The notes beneath the pieces are model-generated. The model had not been told where the DNA came from, ran no database searches, and worked only from the letters and a program-made list of their open reading frames with translations. Shown here piece by piece: positions 6,428 through 15,685 of a DNA stretch of 25,157 nt. The translations under genes were made by a program, and so were the position numbers. Source of the DNA: CAIVAT01 sp037137455. Its GTDB lineage: Bacteria; Bacteroidota; Bacteroidia; Bacteroidales; FEN-979. Every line of letters starts with the position of its first letter. The stretch's first letter is position 1. The DNA lies in NCBI GenBank assembly GCA_037137455.1, contig JBAXKG010000039.1, positions 1 to 25,157 of the forward strand. The letters run 5' to 3'.

Positions 6428-9151
6428 CTATTTCACAACCGGTGGTAAATATTTCGCACCCCAGTCCTTATTGGGCTGGTTTCCCAGCCAAATTTCAAGC
6501 GATCCCCCCCGGGCAAATTCCTGGTGCGAAAACCAGAAGTTATTTAACTCCTTCCCATTGAGTTTAACTTTCTGGATGTAATCGTTCTTCTTCGAATTCT
6601 GATGGGTAAGGATTGTAAATGTTTTGCCTGAGTAATACCGGGGATCAAGTTTAATTATCACGGTATCAAACACAGGGCTGGTAATTTCGTAAACCGGCGT
6701 GGCCGCGGCATTGCCCTGCAAGCTGAAGAGCCCGATGGCCATCAATGCGCTGAGTCCGCCCATCTGACCCTGGTCCTCATCGTGGCCGCCGTAGCCCAGG
6801 TCGGGGGTTATGCCACCATAGGCCTGCTCTTTCACCCTTCGAACCCAATACTGGGTAAGCCATGGTTTCCCTGCATAACTGAATACATGCGCGTTGGATA
6901 CTCCTGGCTGGTTGGCGTAACTCACATATCCGTCGTTATAATCAAAAACAAAATCCTGCGGCGCCGCCATCTCAAAGGCGTGATTCAATTTTTCGCACAG
7001 CACCTCATTTCCTCCCAAGAGTGCGGACAGTCCGGGAATGTCATGCGACACACCCCAGGTAGCCTGCCAGGCATTGGCCTCTACCCATCCCAGGCCGCTC
7101 AGCGGATCATTGTGGATGAATTTGCCGCTGCTGTCTTTAGGGAACAACAGTTTTTGGGCGGGGTTGAAACATGATTTCCATCCCTGCGAGCGGCTCATGA
7201 AATATTTGTAGTCCTTGTTCCTGCCCAGCCTGTATGCCATCTGGGCGACTGCCCAATCCTGGAATGCTGCCTCGATGGTGATGCCGGCATTGTTTTTCCA
7301 CCATCCGTTTTTAATGTAAAAAGTGACATCCTCGCTACTGCCAAGCATTCCTCCCGGCATCTGGTTCCGTTTCATGACTTCAAACGCATGGTTGGCATCC
7401 ACTTTGGTAAGGAGCCCTTTCTGATAGGTGCTTGCGATGAGGTTGACCACAGGATCGCCGGTCATGATATAGGAATATCCTCCTCCGCAGGGGCCGCGAG
7501 GCAACAATCCGCCGTTATCCGCATACTGTATCATGGACGACGACATTTCATCCTGTACTTCAGGCCAACCAAGACCCCAGAGTATATTCAGATTCCATTG
7601 GGTCAGCCAGAATGCATCGGAACTGTACATGTTATATCTCAGCTTGCCGTTCTCCAGTTTCGGCAGTTGTTTCACCTTAAAAACGGCATCTGTGAAACTG
7701 CCTTCGCGTATTCCGGTCGTTCTGTCGGGATAATCGCCCGATACATCATTGATTTTCTGTCGTCCCAGCAAAACATGCCACAAGTCGGTATAGAACTTGA
7801 TCCTGTCCGCTTCCGTTCCACCTTTTACTTCGATCTTTCCCAGCCATTCATTCCAAATCTGCCTCGTCTCATTGCGTACGGTATCGAAATCCCAGGTGGT
7901 ACATTCGCTGACCAGGTTGTTTCGTGCGTTATCAATGCTGGTGTACGAAATCGACACCTTCATTTGCAGCTGATCCCCGGGCCTGACCCGGTATTTGGCT
8001 GAAATGCCCGCGCTGTCGCCTTTCAGTCCTGTGATATCCTCAAGGAGGTTCATCCCCTTCCAGCCATCCAGCGATCCGAAGGGCTTGTCGAACTGTACGA
8101 TGAAAAATACCTTGACCTCCTTCGGACCTCCCCAGAAACGCTTGGTGGAACTGAAAGATCCTTCAATTTCACGGTCATTGACTTTCCTGACGTCAATGTT
8201 GCACATGGTGCTGTTACTTACATGGCCGCCCAGGTTGACCAGGATCTGTGTCTCCTCCTCACGCGTAAACCGAAACCTGTAAAAGCTTACCCTTTCGGTG
8301 GCCGTCAGTTCTACCCAAGTGGCAGGACTTCGCAGGAACATCCGGTGATAACCCGGCTGCACGATCTCATCATCGTGACTGAACACCGATTTCCAGGAGG
8401 ATTCCCAGCCTGTGGGGTTTACGGAATGCGAGGCCGGCATGATTTCGATCCCCGACATCATCCATGCATGGATCTGCCCGATTCCGAGAACTTCTTTTTC
8501 ATTGTAATTGTAACCTCCTCCGTTCTGATTTTTGTTACGCGTATGAGGGGCCGCCGAAATCATCCCAAATGGCCTCGATCCCGTGATGAAGAATATATAC
8601 CGGCCCCTTGTGGTCTCGATATAAGGATCCACCCACCCCACATAGTCGGTGGCGTTTGTGCGGGCCGGGTACACCTCAATTTCCGAAAATCCGAGGTTTT
8701 TACCATTGCCATCGGTGGTGATGAAACGAACGGAAGTAACCGTCTTTGCTTCAAATGTTACCAGTTTGGCCGATCCATCGTTTGGAATCTCATTAACATA
8801 AATGAAACTGCCGTCGCTAAAAACGAGCTTGCAGCCAGCCGTGAACTCAACCAATGACGGCCGGTCGTAGAGTACGATCCGATCGATGGTTTGCGGCTGG
8901 TCCCAATCGAGCTGGATCCATGGAAACCTTATGTAGCCCCAGTCGGTGGTCACACCTTCACAGGCCCACTCCCCGACTTCCGGGATCCCGATCAGTCCAT
9001 CAGTGACATTGCCGGGTTTAAACCGTTCATTTAATGCGGTCGAGGCTGTCACCCTGCTCAGAGGGGCGATGTTATCCGTTCCGGCAATTGCCCCAAATTG
9101 CATTACAGTGAGGACTAAAAGGACTGTGATATTTTTGAAGTTTATTCCCAT
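6428..9151 (-). CDS. GH92 alpha-mannosidase with N-terminal discoidin-like domain
   Basis: A signal peptide (about 1-24) is followed by an F5/8-type C (discoidin-like) carbohydrate-binding domain at about 28-162, then the GH92 catalytic region from YVGWVDPYIET (170-180) to about 890. GH92 enzymes are calcium-dependent inverting exo-alpha-mannosidases. The predicted general acid is Glu691 in GWVEANAWQATW. The two aspartates of the base motif are Asp791 and Asp793 in GHDEDQGQMG, equivalent to the usual G(N/D)xDxGxM motif. The segment before it reads GVSNAHVFSYAGKPWLTQ (750-767) in place of the commoner EPSHH...YAG form, so the leaving-sugar subsite may differ and linkage cannot be predicted. 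It starts 88 bp after susD and ends 39 bp before the isomerase gene. Released mannose would feed the kinase and isomerase encoded downstream. Confidence 0.93.
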   Translation of the reverse strand: MGINFKNITVLLVLTVMQFGAIAGTDNIAPLSRVTASTALNERFKPGNVTDGLIGIPEVGEWACEGVTTDWGYIRFPWIQLDWDQPQTIDRIVLYDRPSLVEFTAGCKLVFSDGSFIYVNEIPNDGSAKLVTFEAKTVTSVRFITTDGNGKNLGFSEIEVYPARTNATDYVGWVDPYIETTRGRYIFFITGSRPFGMISAAPHTRNKNQNGGGYNYNEKEVLGIGQIHAWMMSGIEIMPASHSVNPTGWESSWKSVFSHDDEIVQPGYHRMFLRSPATWVELTATERVSFYRFRFTREEETQILVNLGGHVSNSTMCNIDVRKVNDREIEGSFSSTKRFWGGPKEVKVFFIVQFDKPFGSLDGWKGMNLLEDITGLKGDSAGISAKYRVRPGDQLQMKVSISYTSIDNARNNLVSECTTWDFDTVRNETRQIWNEWLGKIEVKGGTEADRIKFYTDLWHVLLGRQKINDVSGDYPDRTTGIREGSFTDAVFKVKQLPKLENGKLRYNMYSSDAFWLTQWNLNILWGLGWPEVQDEMSSSMIQYADNGGLLPRGPCGGGYSYIMTGDPVVNLIASTYQKGLLTKVDANHAFEVMKRNQMPGGMLGSSEDVTFYIKNGWWKNNAGITIEAAFQDWAVAQMAYRLGRNKDYKYFMSRSQGWKSCFNPAQKLLFPKDSSGKFIHNDPLSGLGWVEANAWQATWGVSHDIPGLSALLGGNEVLCEKLNHAFEMAAPQDFVFDYNDGYVSYANQPGVSNAHVFSYAGKPWLTQYWVRRVKEQAYGGITPDLGYGGHDEDQGQMGGLSALMAIGLFSLQGNAAATPVYEITSPVFDTVIIKLDPRYYSGKTFTILTHQNSKKNDYIQKVKLNGKELNNFWFSHQEFARGGSLEIWLGNQPNKDWGAKYLPPVVK

Positions 9152-9239
9152 GGGTCCATGTCGTTAATTGATTCGTTGCTTTATTGTTTAATTTGTTATC
9201 CCTGTGATTACATCAGAAACGATAGGCCGTTTCAGGTTT

Positions 9240-10685
9240 TTAGTACCCCGTATTCTGAATCAGGTTCCTGTTGATGTCGATCTCCCGTTGCGGGATCGGG
9301 AAAAGGTAATTAAAAGAGGAGGGATTGGATTGGTCGCCCTTGGCCCTTTTGACACTTTCGATCAAAGTCCCTGTTCTCACCAGGTCATACCAGCGGTGAC
9401 CTTCATTGATAAATTCATGTCTGCGCTCAATAAGCAAGGCTTTCCTGAACTCATCCTGGTTTAATCCGGTTAAATCGGGGAGCGCTGTGCTGATACCATT
9501 CCGTGCCCGCTCACGCACCTTGTTGATGGCCCAGAAAGCTTCGATGGTAGGTCCGCCATTCGCCTCGTTCAGCGCCTCTGCATAGATGAGCAAAACCTCC
9601 GAATACCTCATCACCATGAAATCGGCGCCCGATGAGCTCGTGGCCGATGGTTTATAGGCCACCTGATCCCAGTATTTCCAGATATGCGGCTCAAAGGTAT
9701 ATTGCCAGTAATGGTCAAAGAAGGTCACGCTCTTCCTGTAGTCGTTCGTATCAAAGCTGTTCAAAAGATCCTGGGTGGGCAACATGATTTCCACACCGGC
9801 CGCGAAAAGACCCGGTATTGAAGGGAGCCCGGAAATTACCATCTGAGAATTTTCGGAAGTCACTTTACGGTAAAACTGGACTTCAAATACCGACTCTATT
9901 CCATTTTTATTGGTTTCCTTAAAATTGGCCGCATAATCCGGATGCAATGCATAATCATTGGATTCAATTACCAGCAAGGCAGTAGAATAAGCTTTTTCCC
10001 ATTCTTTGGTTGTTAGATAAACCTTTGATAAAATCCCCAGGGCTGCACCACTTGTGGCCCTTCCCTTGTCGTTCGGGTTTGTATATTTGGCGGGTAACTT
10101 AGCTGCGGCAAACTTAAGGTCTTCAATGATCAGACCGTAGACCTTATTTACCGGAGACCTGTAGGGATAAATTTCCTCCGGGGTTAAATTGGGTGATACC
10201 GGAACCGTAACCAGCGGAACATCGCCGAACAAACGTACAAGGTTGAAATAATACAGCCCTCTTAAAAACCGAGCCTCTCCAAGTATCCGTGCCTTGAGGG
10301 CGGTATCCATGGATATGGGAGGAACTTTTTCAAGCACGATGTTCGCCCTGCTGATCCCGAGATAGGAACCCTGCCATATTTTAGCAATGTAGTTGTTCGT
10401 GGTCTTTACCGTATAATTGTTTATTTCATGCAGGTTCGGATCGTTCAGTGTGACCCTGGCATTGCAATCGTCGGAACCGATATCCTGAATCAGCCATAAA
10501 TAACTGGAATACTGGTTTACCGATCCCAGCACATCGTATACCGCATTTACGGCGGTAAGCGCGTCTCCTTCGGTCTGGTAATAATTGTCATAATAAATCT
10601 GATGAGGCTTTTGATCCAGTTTCTTTGTGCAGGCATTTGAGGCCAGTAAGAGGATAAAAATGAACGGTAACGATATATTTTTCAT
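9240..10685 (-). CDS. susD: SusD/RagB-family outer-membrane glycan-binding lipoprotein
   Basis: The 481-residue protein has a lipoprotein signal peptide with Cys19 in the lipobox region ASNAC, so the mature protein is lipid-anchored, presumably on the cell surface. The N-terminal SusD-like region (about 20-220) includes DALTAVNAVYDVLG, IWQGSYLGISRANIVLEKV and EARFLRGLYYFNLVRLFGDVPL, the last being a hallmark TPR-like helix of this family. The C-terminal RagB/SusD domain contains VMRYSEVLLIYAEALNEANG, the KVRERA motif, and the ending LFPIPQREIDINRNLIQNTGY. SusD caps the SusC barrel and binds the oligosaccharide before import. It lies 27 bp after susC, the standard arrangement. The cargo is inferred to be mannose-containing because of the GH92, isomerase and kinase genes that follow. 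Confidence 0.96.
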   Translation of the reverse strand: MKNISLPFIFILLLASNACTKKLDQKPHQIYYDNYYQTEGDALTAVNAVYDVLGSVNQYSSYLWLIQDIGSDDCNARVTLNDPNLHEINNYTVKTTNNYIAKIWQGSYLGISRANIVLEKVPPISMDTALKARILGEARFLRGLYYFNLVRLFGDVPLVTVPVSPNLTPEEIYPYRSPVNKVYGLIIEDLKFAAAKLPAKYTNPNDKGRATSGAALGILSKVYLTTKEWEKAYSTALLVIESNDYALHPDYAANFKETNKNGIESVFEVQFYRKVTSENSQMVISGLPSIPGLFAAGVEIMLPTQDLLNSFDTNDYRKSVTFFDHYWQYTFEPHIWKYWDQVAYKPSATSSSGADFMVMRYSEVLLIYAEALNEANGGPTIEAFWAINKVRERARNGISTALPDLTGLNQDEFRKALLIERRHEFINEGHRWYDLVRTGTLIESVKRAKGDQSNPSSFNYLFPIPQREIDINRNLIQNTGY

Positions 10686-10712
10686 AGCCTGGTATTTTGG
10701 ATTGAGTTATTC

Positions 10713-13700
10713 CTAAAATGTGATGCTTGCACCGATGATATAAGTCTTCACGGAGGGGTAGGAACCGAAATCATAGCCCAGCCTGGTGTTGTCCATGCCA
10801 AATGAACCAACCTCCGGATCAAAACCGGTGTAATTTGTCAACGTAAGCATGTTTTGCGCTGTTACGTAAAACCTCACCTTGGTCAGCTTCAGCGCATTTA
10901 TCACTTTCTCAGGCAGGTCATACGACAATGTGATGGTCTTTATGCGGACATAGGAGCCATTCTCCAGGTAGCGGTCCGACATGTGAAGGTAGTCGGCGTT
11001 CCGGTTTGCCCGTGGATAAACATTACTCGGATTTTCAGGCGTCCACCTGTTGAGCAGGTTGACAGAGGCGTTCGACAGGCCGTTCCCCGATTCCAGTTCA
11101 AAACGGTTACTGTTAAGGATCTGGTTCCCCTGGCTACCCTGCAGGAAAATATCAAGTGTGAAGTTCTTAAACGAGAAAGTGTTGTTGAAACCCCAGGTGA
11201 AATCAGGCAGCGCATTCCCAATGATCCCGCAGTCCTCAGAATTGATCTTTCCATCGTTGTTTTTGTCAACATATTTGAAATCGCCTGGTTTAGCCCCATA
11301 TTTTGCGGCGGTGGCAGCTTCGGAGGTTTGCCATATACCGTCAGAAACAAGACCCCAAAAACTGCCCATCGGTTCCCCTTCCCTGATTACCGCCCAATTC
11401 CCGATTTTCAGCTTGTAGGTATCGTTGTTTATGTAAAGCTCCGAACCATTCAGGTCGGTAACAAGGTTTCTGTTAACGGACAGATTCAGCAAACTGGTCC
11501 ACTTGAAAGCCTTCACGAAATTTTGTGTATTTAATGACACTTCCACACCGCTATTCCTGAGTTTTCCGATATTGTTCAGGTAGGAATTGTAGCCGGTTAC
11601 CCAGGGCAGGTTTGAATAATAGAGCAGGTCGGAGGTCTTTTTATTGTAATAGTCAATGGTTACCCCGATACGGCCATTGACCAATCCAATGTCGAGGCCG
11701 ATGTCAAACTGGGCGGTGGTCTCCCATTTAAGGTTGTTGTTACCAGGATTATCGGGGGCAAACCCGCTACCAGGGAAGGAGTTGTTGAAGTAATAAATTG
11801 AGGATGAAATGGTTCGGATGAATGCATAGTTTGCAATCCGGTCATTTCCGCTTAGGCCATAGCTCATTCTGAATTTCAGGTTCGTGATCCAGTTAACCTC
11901 TTTAAGGAAATTTTCTTCCGACAAACGCCAGGCCACTGCAGCCGAAGGAAATGTTGCATAACGGTTATTGGAGCCAAATTTTGAGGAACCGTCAACACGG
12001 CAGGTCACCGTGAAGAGATACCTGTCTTTCAGGATGTAATTAATCCTCGCTAAATAGGATAAAGACGCCGATTCACTGAAGGATGAATAGATGGTCGGCA
12101 TATTCGTGGCGTTTTGAATGCCATAATATCCCAGTATGTCGTTTGGGAACCCGGTCGCAATGTCAATGAAGGTTCTGGTGGAGATATTCTGGTAGGTGAA
12201 TCCGGCCATTGCATTTAACTTGTGAATTTTATTCCAGGTTTTGTTATAGGTAAGCGTATTGTCGAAAATGTAATTCTGGAGGTCGGTGGTGGCAAACCGC
12301 GCCTGTCCATCGTTAAATGATCCGGAGTATATGTAGCGCGGTGTATACATGTCCTGCACCGAGTGGTAAATGTCCGCTCCAAAGCTGGTCCTGAATTTCA
12401 GATCCTGGATGATTGAATATTCAAGATAGACATTCCCGAGGAACCGGTTTACTTTATCTACGGCATTCACATCCCGTGTAACCGCTACCGGGTTGTCAAG
12501 CCATGCGTCCGCATTGGGGTCAGTAAGCGTGTACTGCCCGGTTGAATCATAAACGGGGAGTACCGGATTAAAAATCAAGGCCGTATTTACAACGCCCGGG
12601 AAGAATCCTCCGGGTGTATCCGTGGGAACGGTGTTCGCCTTTGTTTGTGTATAACTCAGGTTGGTCCCGCCACTCAGCTTTTTGCTAATTTTCCGATCCA
12701 TGTTAGCCCTGAGGGAATAACGCTTAAAGTCTGATCCGTAAATAATTCCCCGCTGATCATAATATCCAAGGCTCAATGAATAGGAAGTTTTATCGTTGGC
12801 GCCCGAAAAGCTCACCTGATAGTTTTGAATCGGAGCATTCCGGTATATTTCCGATTGCCAGTCGGTGCCCTGGCCCAGACTGTCGGGATTAGGGTAAAGG
12901 GGTACATAGGAGGAGTCGGCATTGAAACCGGCTTCATCATAAAGTTTTGCAAAATCAGTAGCATTCATCACGTTGATGTCTTTTGCCTTGATTTGGGTGC
13001 CAAAATAGGTCTCGAAAGTAATATTGTCTTTCCCCGATTTTCCTTTTTTCGTTGTAATGAGTACCACACCGTTTGCACCTTTGGCGCCGTAAATTGAGGT
13101 TGCCGAGGCATCCTTAAGGATCTCCATCGACTCGATGTCATTCGGATTGATCGAGCTGAGTCCATTCTGCGCCGGCGAACCGATCCACGACATATCAATC
13201 TGGCTTTCAACCAGCACTCCGTCTATGACATAAAGGGGTTCATTCCCTGCCATGATGGAATTCCCACCGCGGATTCTTACCATGGTAGCGCCGCCCGGTT
13301 GCGACGATAATTGGGTAACCTGAACCCCAGTAACCTTCCCCTGTAGTCCCTGGTCCAGAGAATTGACGGGAATTTTTTTAAGTTCTTCCGCATTGATGCT
13401 GGCAACAGAACCAGTAAGGTCACTCTTTTTTACGGCGCCATAACCAATCACAACTATCTCGTCGAGGGTAGTGTTCACGGCCTCCATTCTGACATGCATC
13501 ACATTTGACTCTTTCACAGACATTTCAATCGTTCTCATTCCGATGAAAGAAAAAATGAGAAACTTCGTGTTTTCATTTATTTTGAGGGTGAAGTTTCCTT
13601 TCGCATCGGTGGTGGTGCCATTGGCGGTACCTTTCTCCAGGATGGTAACTCCCGGTAAAGTTATATCCTCGGCCGCATCAGTCACTGTGCCTGTGATAAT

Positions 13701-13763
13701 CCGTTGCTGACCAATTACTGCCACAGATATAAAAAGAAAGGAAATGAGTATGATTTTTTTCAT
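10713..13763 (-). CDS. susC: SusC/RagA-family TonB-linked outer-membrane transporter
   Basis: This 1016-residue TonB-dependent receptor imports oligosaccharides across the outer membrane with its SusD partner. The signal peptide (about 1-18) is followed by a carboxypeptidase-D regulatory-like domain (about 21-100, ITGTVTDA...LPGVTILEKG). A TonB-box-like LDEIVVIGYG comes next, then the plug domain (QGLQGKVTGVQV, RIRGGNSI, PLYVIDG, SIYGAKGANGVVLITTKKG) and a 22-strand-type barrel to the terminal aromatic Phe. A DKNNDGKIN stretch in the barrel part is typical of SusC proteins. No N-terminal STN or sigma-interaction extension is present, which fits regulation by the adjacent GntR protein rather than by an ECF sigma/anti-sigma pair. 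It starts 52 bp after the GntR stop codon. Confidence 0.97.
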   Translation of the reverse strand: MKKIILISFLFISVAVIGQQRIITGTVTDAAEDITLPGVTILEKGTANGTTTDAKGNFTLKINENTKFLIFSFIGMRTIEMSVKESNVMHVRMEAVNTTLDEIVVIGYGAVKKSDLTGSVASINAEELKKIPVNSLDQGLQGKVTGVQVTQLSSQPGGATMVRIRGGNSIMAGNEPLYVIDGVLVESQIDMSWIGSPAQNGLSSINPNDIESMEILKDASATSIYGAKGANGVVLITTKKGKSGKDNITFETYFGTQIKAKDINVMNATDFAKLYDEAGFNADSSYVPLYPNPDSLGQGTDWQSEIYRNAPIQNYQVSFSGANDKTSYSLSLGYYDQRGIIYGSDFKRYSLRANMDRKISKKLSGGTNLSYTQTKANTVPTDTPGGFFPGVVNTALIFNPVLPVYDSTGQYTLTDPNADAWLDNPVAVTRDVNAVDKVNRFLGNVYLEYSIIQDLKFRTSFGADIYHSVQDMYTPRYIYSGSFNDGQARFATTDLQNYIFDNTLTYNKTWNKIHKLNAMAGFTYQNISTRTFIDIATGFPNDILGYYGIQNATNMPTIYSSFSESASLSYLARINYILKDRYLFTVTCRVDGSSKFGSNNRYATFPSAAVAWRLSEENFLKEVNWITNLKFRMSYGLSGNDRIANYAFIRTISSSIYYFNNSFPGSGFAPDNPGNNNLKWETTAQFDIGLDIGLVNGRIGVTIDYYNKKTSDLLYYSNLPWVTGYNSYLNNIGKLRNSGVEVSLNTQNFVKAFKWTSLLNLSVNRNLVTDLNGSELYINNDTYKLKIGNWAVIREGEPMGSFWGLVSDGIWQTSEAATAAKYGAKPGDFKYVDKNNDGKINSEDCGIIGNALPDFTWGFNNTFSFKNFTLDIFLQGSQGNQILNSNRFELESGNGLSNASVNLLNRWTPENPSNVYPRANRNADYLHMSDRYLENGSYVRIKTITLSYDLPEKVINALKLTKVRFYVTAQNMLTLTNYTGFDPEVGSFGMDNTRLGYDFGSYPSVKTYIIGASITF

Positions 13764-13815
13764 CTTGTTTGATTTTCATGTAATGGTAATTGAGTAGATC
13801 CAATGTTGGCGCATG

Positions 13816-14550
13816 TTAAACATCCCGCTCGCTTTCAATGGTATAAACAAAGCTGTCGGCCCGGTAATAGCCAATGTTGTATTCAACAGGTCTTCTTCCC
13901 GGATCAAAAACAAATCGTTTCCGTTTAAGAATCGGATCTCCGGTATTGATATTCAGTTTTTGAGCCAGGAATTTGTCGGCTGCTCTTGCTGAAATTTCTT
14001 CCTTCGAAAGCTTTACAACAACAGAATGCTCCTTTTCAAGAATTTCATACAACGGCTTCGAGAAGTCTTCCTTTCCGGTAAGACCTACCATCGGATGAAA
14101 ATAGGATATGAAATAGACAAACGGGTACTCTTTCCTGCCGCGTAACCGCGTCATTTTTAATATTTCCTTTCCTGGCGGGATACCGAAAAACATGGCAATC
14201 TCCTCATTGGCCTCAATCCACTCGGTGGAAATTTCAAAATTCCTGATTTCGATGCCCTTTGATTTCATTTCCTGCGTGAAGCTCATCCAGTTGTTGATTC
14301 GCGTGTCGACACTGAAACCGGCCGCTTTTGTTCCAACTCCCTTTTTACGGACCAACAGTCCTTCATATACCAGTTTATTTGTAGCCTGCCTCACGGTATT
14401 TCTCGAAATACCCAATTGTTTTGCAAAGCTTATTTCGTTGGGAAGGAGCTTTCCTTTCTGATATTCTTCCGAAGCAATGAGTTCCCGGAGCAGATTTTCT
14501 ACCTGGGCATATAACGGAAGGCTGCTTTTATGATTGATTGAAAAACTCAT
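13816..14550 (-). CDS. GntR-family regulator, HutC/UTRA type
   Basis: The 244-residue protein has an N-terminal winged helix-turn-helix (about 10-75). Its recognition region reads LLPNEISFAKQLGISRNTVRQATNKLVYEGLLVRKKGVGT, close to the GntR consensus. A C-terminal UTRA ligand-binding domain follows (about 90-237, including MTRLRGRKEYPFVY, PLYEILEK and PVEYNIGYYRADSFVYTIE). Members of this subfamily usually sense sugar phosphates or related metabolites and release DNA on binding. It is the first gene of the PUL and lies 52 bp upstream of susC on the same strand, so it may be co-transcribed and autoregulate. Mannose-6-phosphate or a related intermediate is a reasonable guess for the ligand. No convincing operator palindrome was found in the upstream gap. 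Confidence 0.92.
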   Translation of the reverse strand: MSFSINHKSSLPLYAQVENLLRELIASEEYQKGKLLPNEISFAKQLGISRNTVRQATNKLVYEGLLVRKKGVGTKAAGFSVDTRINNWMSFTQEMKSKGIEIRNFEISTEWIEANEEIAMFFGIPPGKEILKMTRLRGRKEYPFVYFISYFHPMVGLTGKEDFSKPLYEILEKEHSVVVKLSKEEISARAADKFLAQKLNINTGDPILKRKRFVFDPGRRPVEYNIGYYRADSFVYTIESERDV

Positions 14551-14697
14551 CTCAAGAAATTTGACGATTATTTAAACCGGAACAAATCAGTTGCATTGTT
14601 CTTAACCTGTGCATTCAAAACCACAAAGCTGCAATTAACGGAAATGAAAAACCTTATAGGCCATTCGCTTCCGCATAGCTTCATATCAACCAATAAC

Positions 14698-14723
14698 ATC
14701 TTCTTCAACAGGAGGAAGAAGAT
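14698..14723 (-). terminator. Possible hairpin after the T9SS-CTD gene
   Basis: A perfect 9-bp stem (ATCTTCTTC at 14698-14706 pairs with GAAGAAGAT at 14715-14723) with an 8-base loop lies 20 bp past the stop codon of the 14744-15619 gene. The stem has only three G-C pairs and no T-tract follows on the minus strand, so it is a weak terminator candidate at best. Nothing else was recognised in the 14551-14743 gap. Confidence 0.3.
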
Positions 14724-14743
14724 CTGCCCTATGTGTAGCAGAA

Positions 14744-15619
14744 TTATCTAAGTAAGATCTTGGTGCGCGATTTGTGTATTCCATTCCTGAGTTCAACGAA
14801 ATACAAACCTTTTGGAAGGTCTGACAAATTAAATGTGCTTGAACTGCTGAATATTTCCCCTTTCTTCACAATCGCTCCGGCGCTATTGAGGACAGTCATC
14901 GCAATTACTTCCGATTTGTATCCCGAAAGATTCACATGCAATGTCCCCTCTGTCGGGTTCGGGTACATTGTCACATTTGCTTTGCTTAGCAGTTCCTCTG
15001 TACCAACACCATATGTGATGACAATTTCAATGGGGTCCGAAAGGCCGCCTCCGTAGTTGTACTGATCCGCAGGGTTCCGGTCCCAGTAATCTTTGTCCCC
15101 GATGGCGTACCTCAGGAAGAAGGTGCCGGCCTGGTTGTTGGTTTTTATCCGGGGGGTGAAATACAAACTGTCGAGAGAGGTCAGTTCGGCGGTACGGTCG
15201 GTGATGGCACCCCACCAATGATATCCGGGTAAGGCGGGAATCGTATCCTGCAGGGTCTGGGTATGGGCATCATTATGCACCAGAAAACCTGTGTTGGATA
15301 ACAGTGGATTTTTAGAAATGATAGTATACTCAATACTATCATCCACCGTCCAACCGTCCGGGATCATGACCCCGAAAAGGCCTATGTTTCGGAGCGTATT
15401 AGCCCAGTCAGCCTCGGTAAGGCCAGGATCATTGTCACGCTCGGCAACGATGGGGACATCAAAATAGCTGTTCGTATAACCTGCACTTGGCTGATTTATT
15501 GATCTGAACTGGTAACATCCGATCAGCAATACAGAAATAAAGAATAAAATACCTGCCAGTGTAAGCAAGTTTGTCTTTTCGGCTACTGCGATTTCTCTGA
15601 TTGTAAACTTTCTTTTCAT
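14744..15619 (-). CDS. Unrecognised exported protein with lipobox and type A T9SS sorting domain
   Basis: The family of the middle region is not recognised. A long basic N-region precedes a hydrophobic segment (about 20-34) that ends LLIGC with Cys35, a good lipobox. Residues about 40-205 look like all-beta domains (NSYFDVPIVAERDNDP, GVMIPDGWTVDDS, LYFTPRIKTNNQAGTFFLRYAIGD), reminiscent of PUL-linked surface proteins of unknown function. Residues about 217-291 are a canonical type A T9SS C-terminal domain: YPNPTEGTLHVN, VLNSAGAIVKKG, FNLSDLPKGLYFVEL and a basic end. It has its own likely promoter 59 bp upstream of the ATG. It sits upstream of the PUL regulator on the same strand, so a role with the PUL is possible but not shown. 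It is unusual in having lipoprotein and T9SS signals together. Confidence 0.8.
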   Translation of the reverse strand: MKRKFTIREIAVAEKTNLLTLAGILFFISVLLIGCYQFRSINQPSAGYTNSYFDVPIVAERDNDPGLTEADWANTLRNIGLFGVMIPDGWTVDDSIEYTIISKNPLLSNTGFLVHNDAHTQTLQDTIPALPGYHWWGAITDRTAELTSLDSLYFTPRIKTNNQAGTFFLRYAIGDKDYWDRNPADQYNYGGGLSDPIEIVITYGVGTEELLSKANVTMYPNPTEGTLHVNLSGYKSEVIAMTVLNSAGAIVKKGEIFSSSSTFNLSDLPKGLYFVELRNGIHKSRTKILLR

Positions 15620-15677
15620 GATTAATGGGTTTTTAAGATTACTTTGTACGAATGTTCAGACATACTATCATAAGTTG

Positions 15678-15685
15678 CAAAAATA
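15678..15685 (-). promoter_or_regulatory. Bacteroidota -7 element (TATTTTTG)
   Basis: Read on the minus strand, TATTTTTG fits TAnnTTTG and lies 58 bp upstream of the ATG at 15619 in an AT-rich stretch. No clear TTTG is seen 19-21 bp further upstream, so only the -7 half is supported. Confidence 0.45.

Noticed and set aside
7388..8857. Long plus-strand open frames opposite the GH92 gene.
   Set aside because: They are antisense shadows of a well-supported gene, lack recognisable domains, and have no promoter.
9216..9233. GAAACG/CGTTTC hairpin in the susD-GH92 gap, possibly an attenuator.
   Set aside because: The stem is only 6 bp and no T-tract follows on the minus strand.
14581..14640. Repeated AATGCA and scattered TTTG motifs upstream of the GntR gene as an operator or promoter.
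   Set aside because: No full TAnnTTTG element and no symmetric operator could be found; the direct repeat is only 6 bp.
15318..15342. A 10-bp perfect inverted repeat (ATGATAGTAT / ATACTATCAT) with a 5-base spacer.
   Set aside because: It lies in the middle of the 14744-15619 coding region (residues DDSIEYTIIS), far from any start, with no matching site near a promoter; codon coincidence is the simplest explanation.
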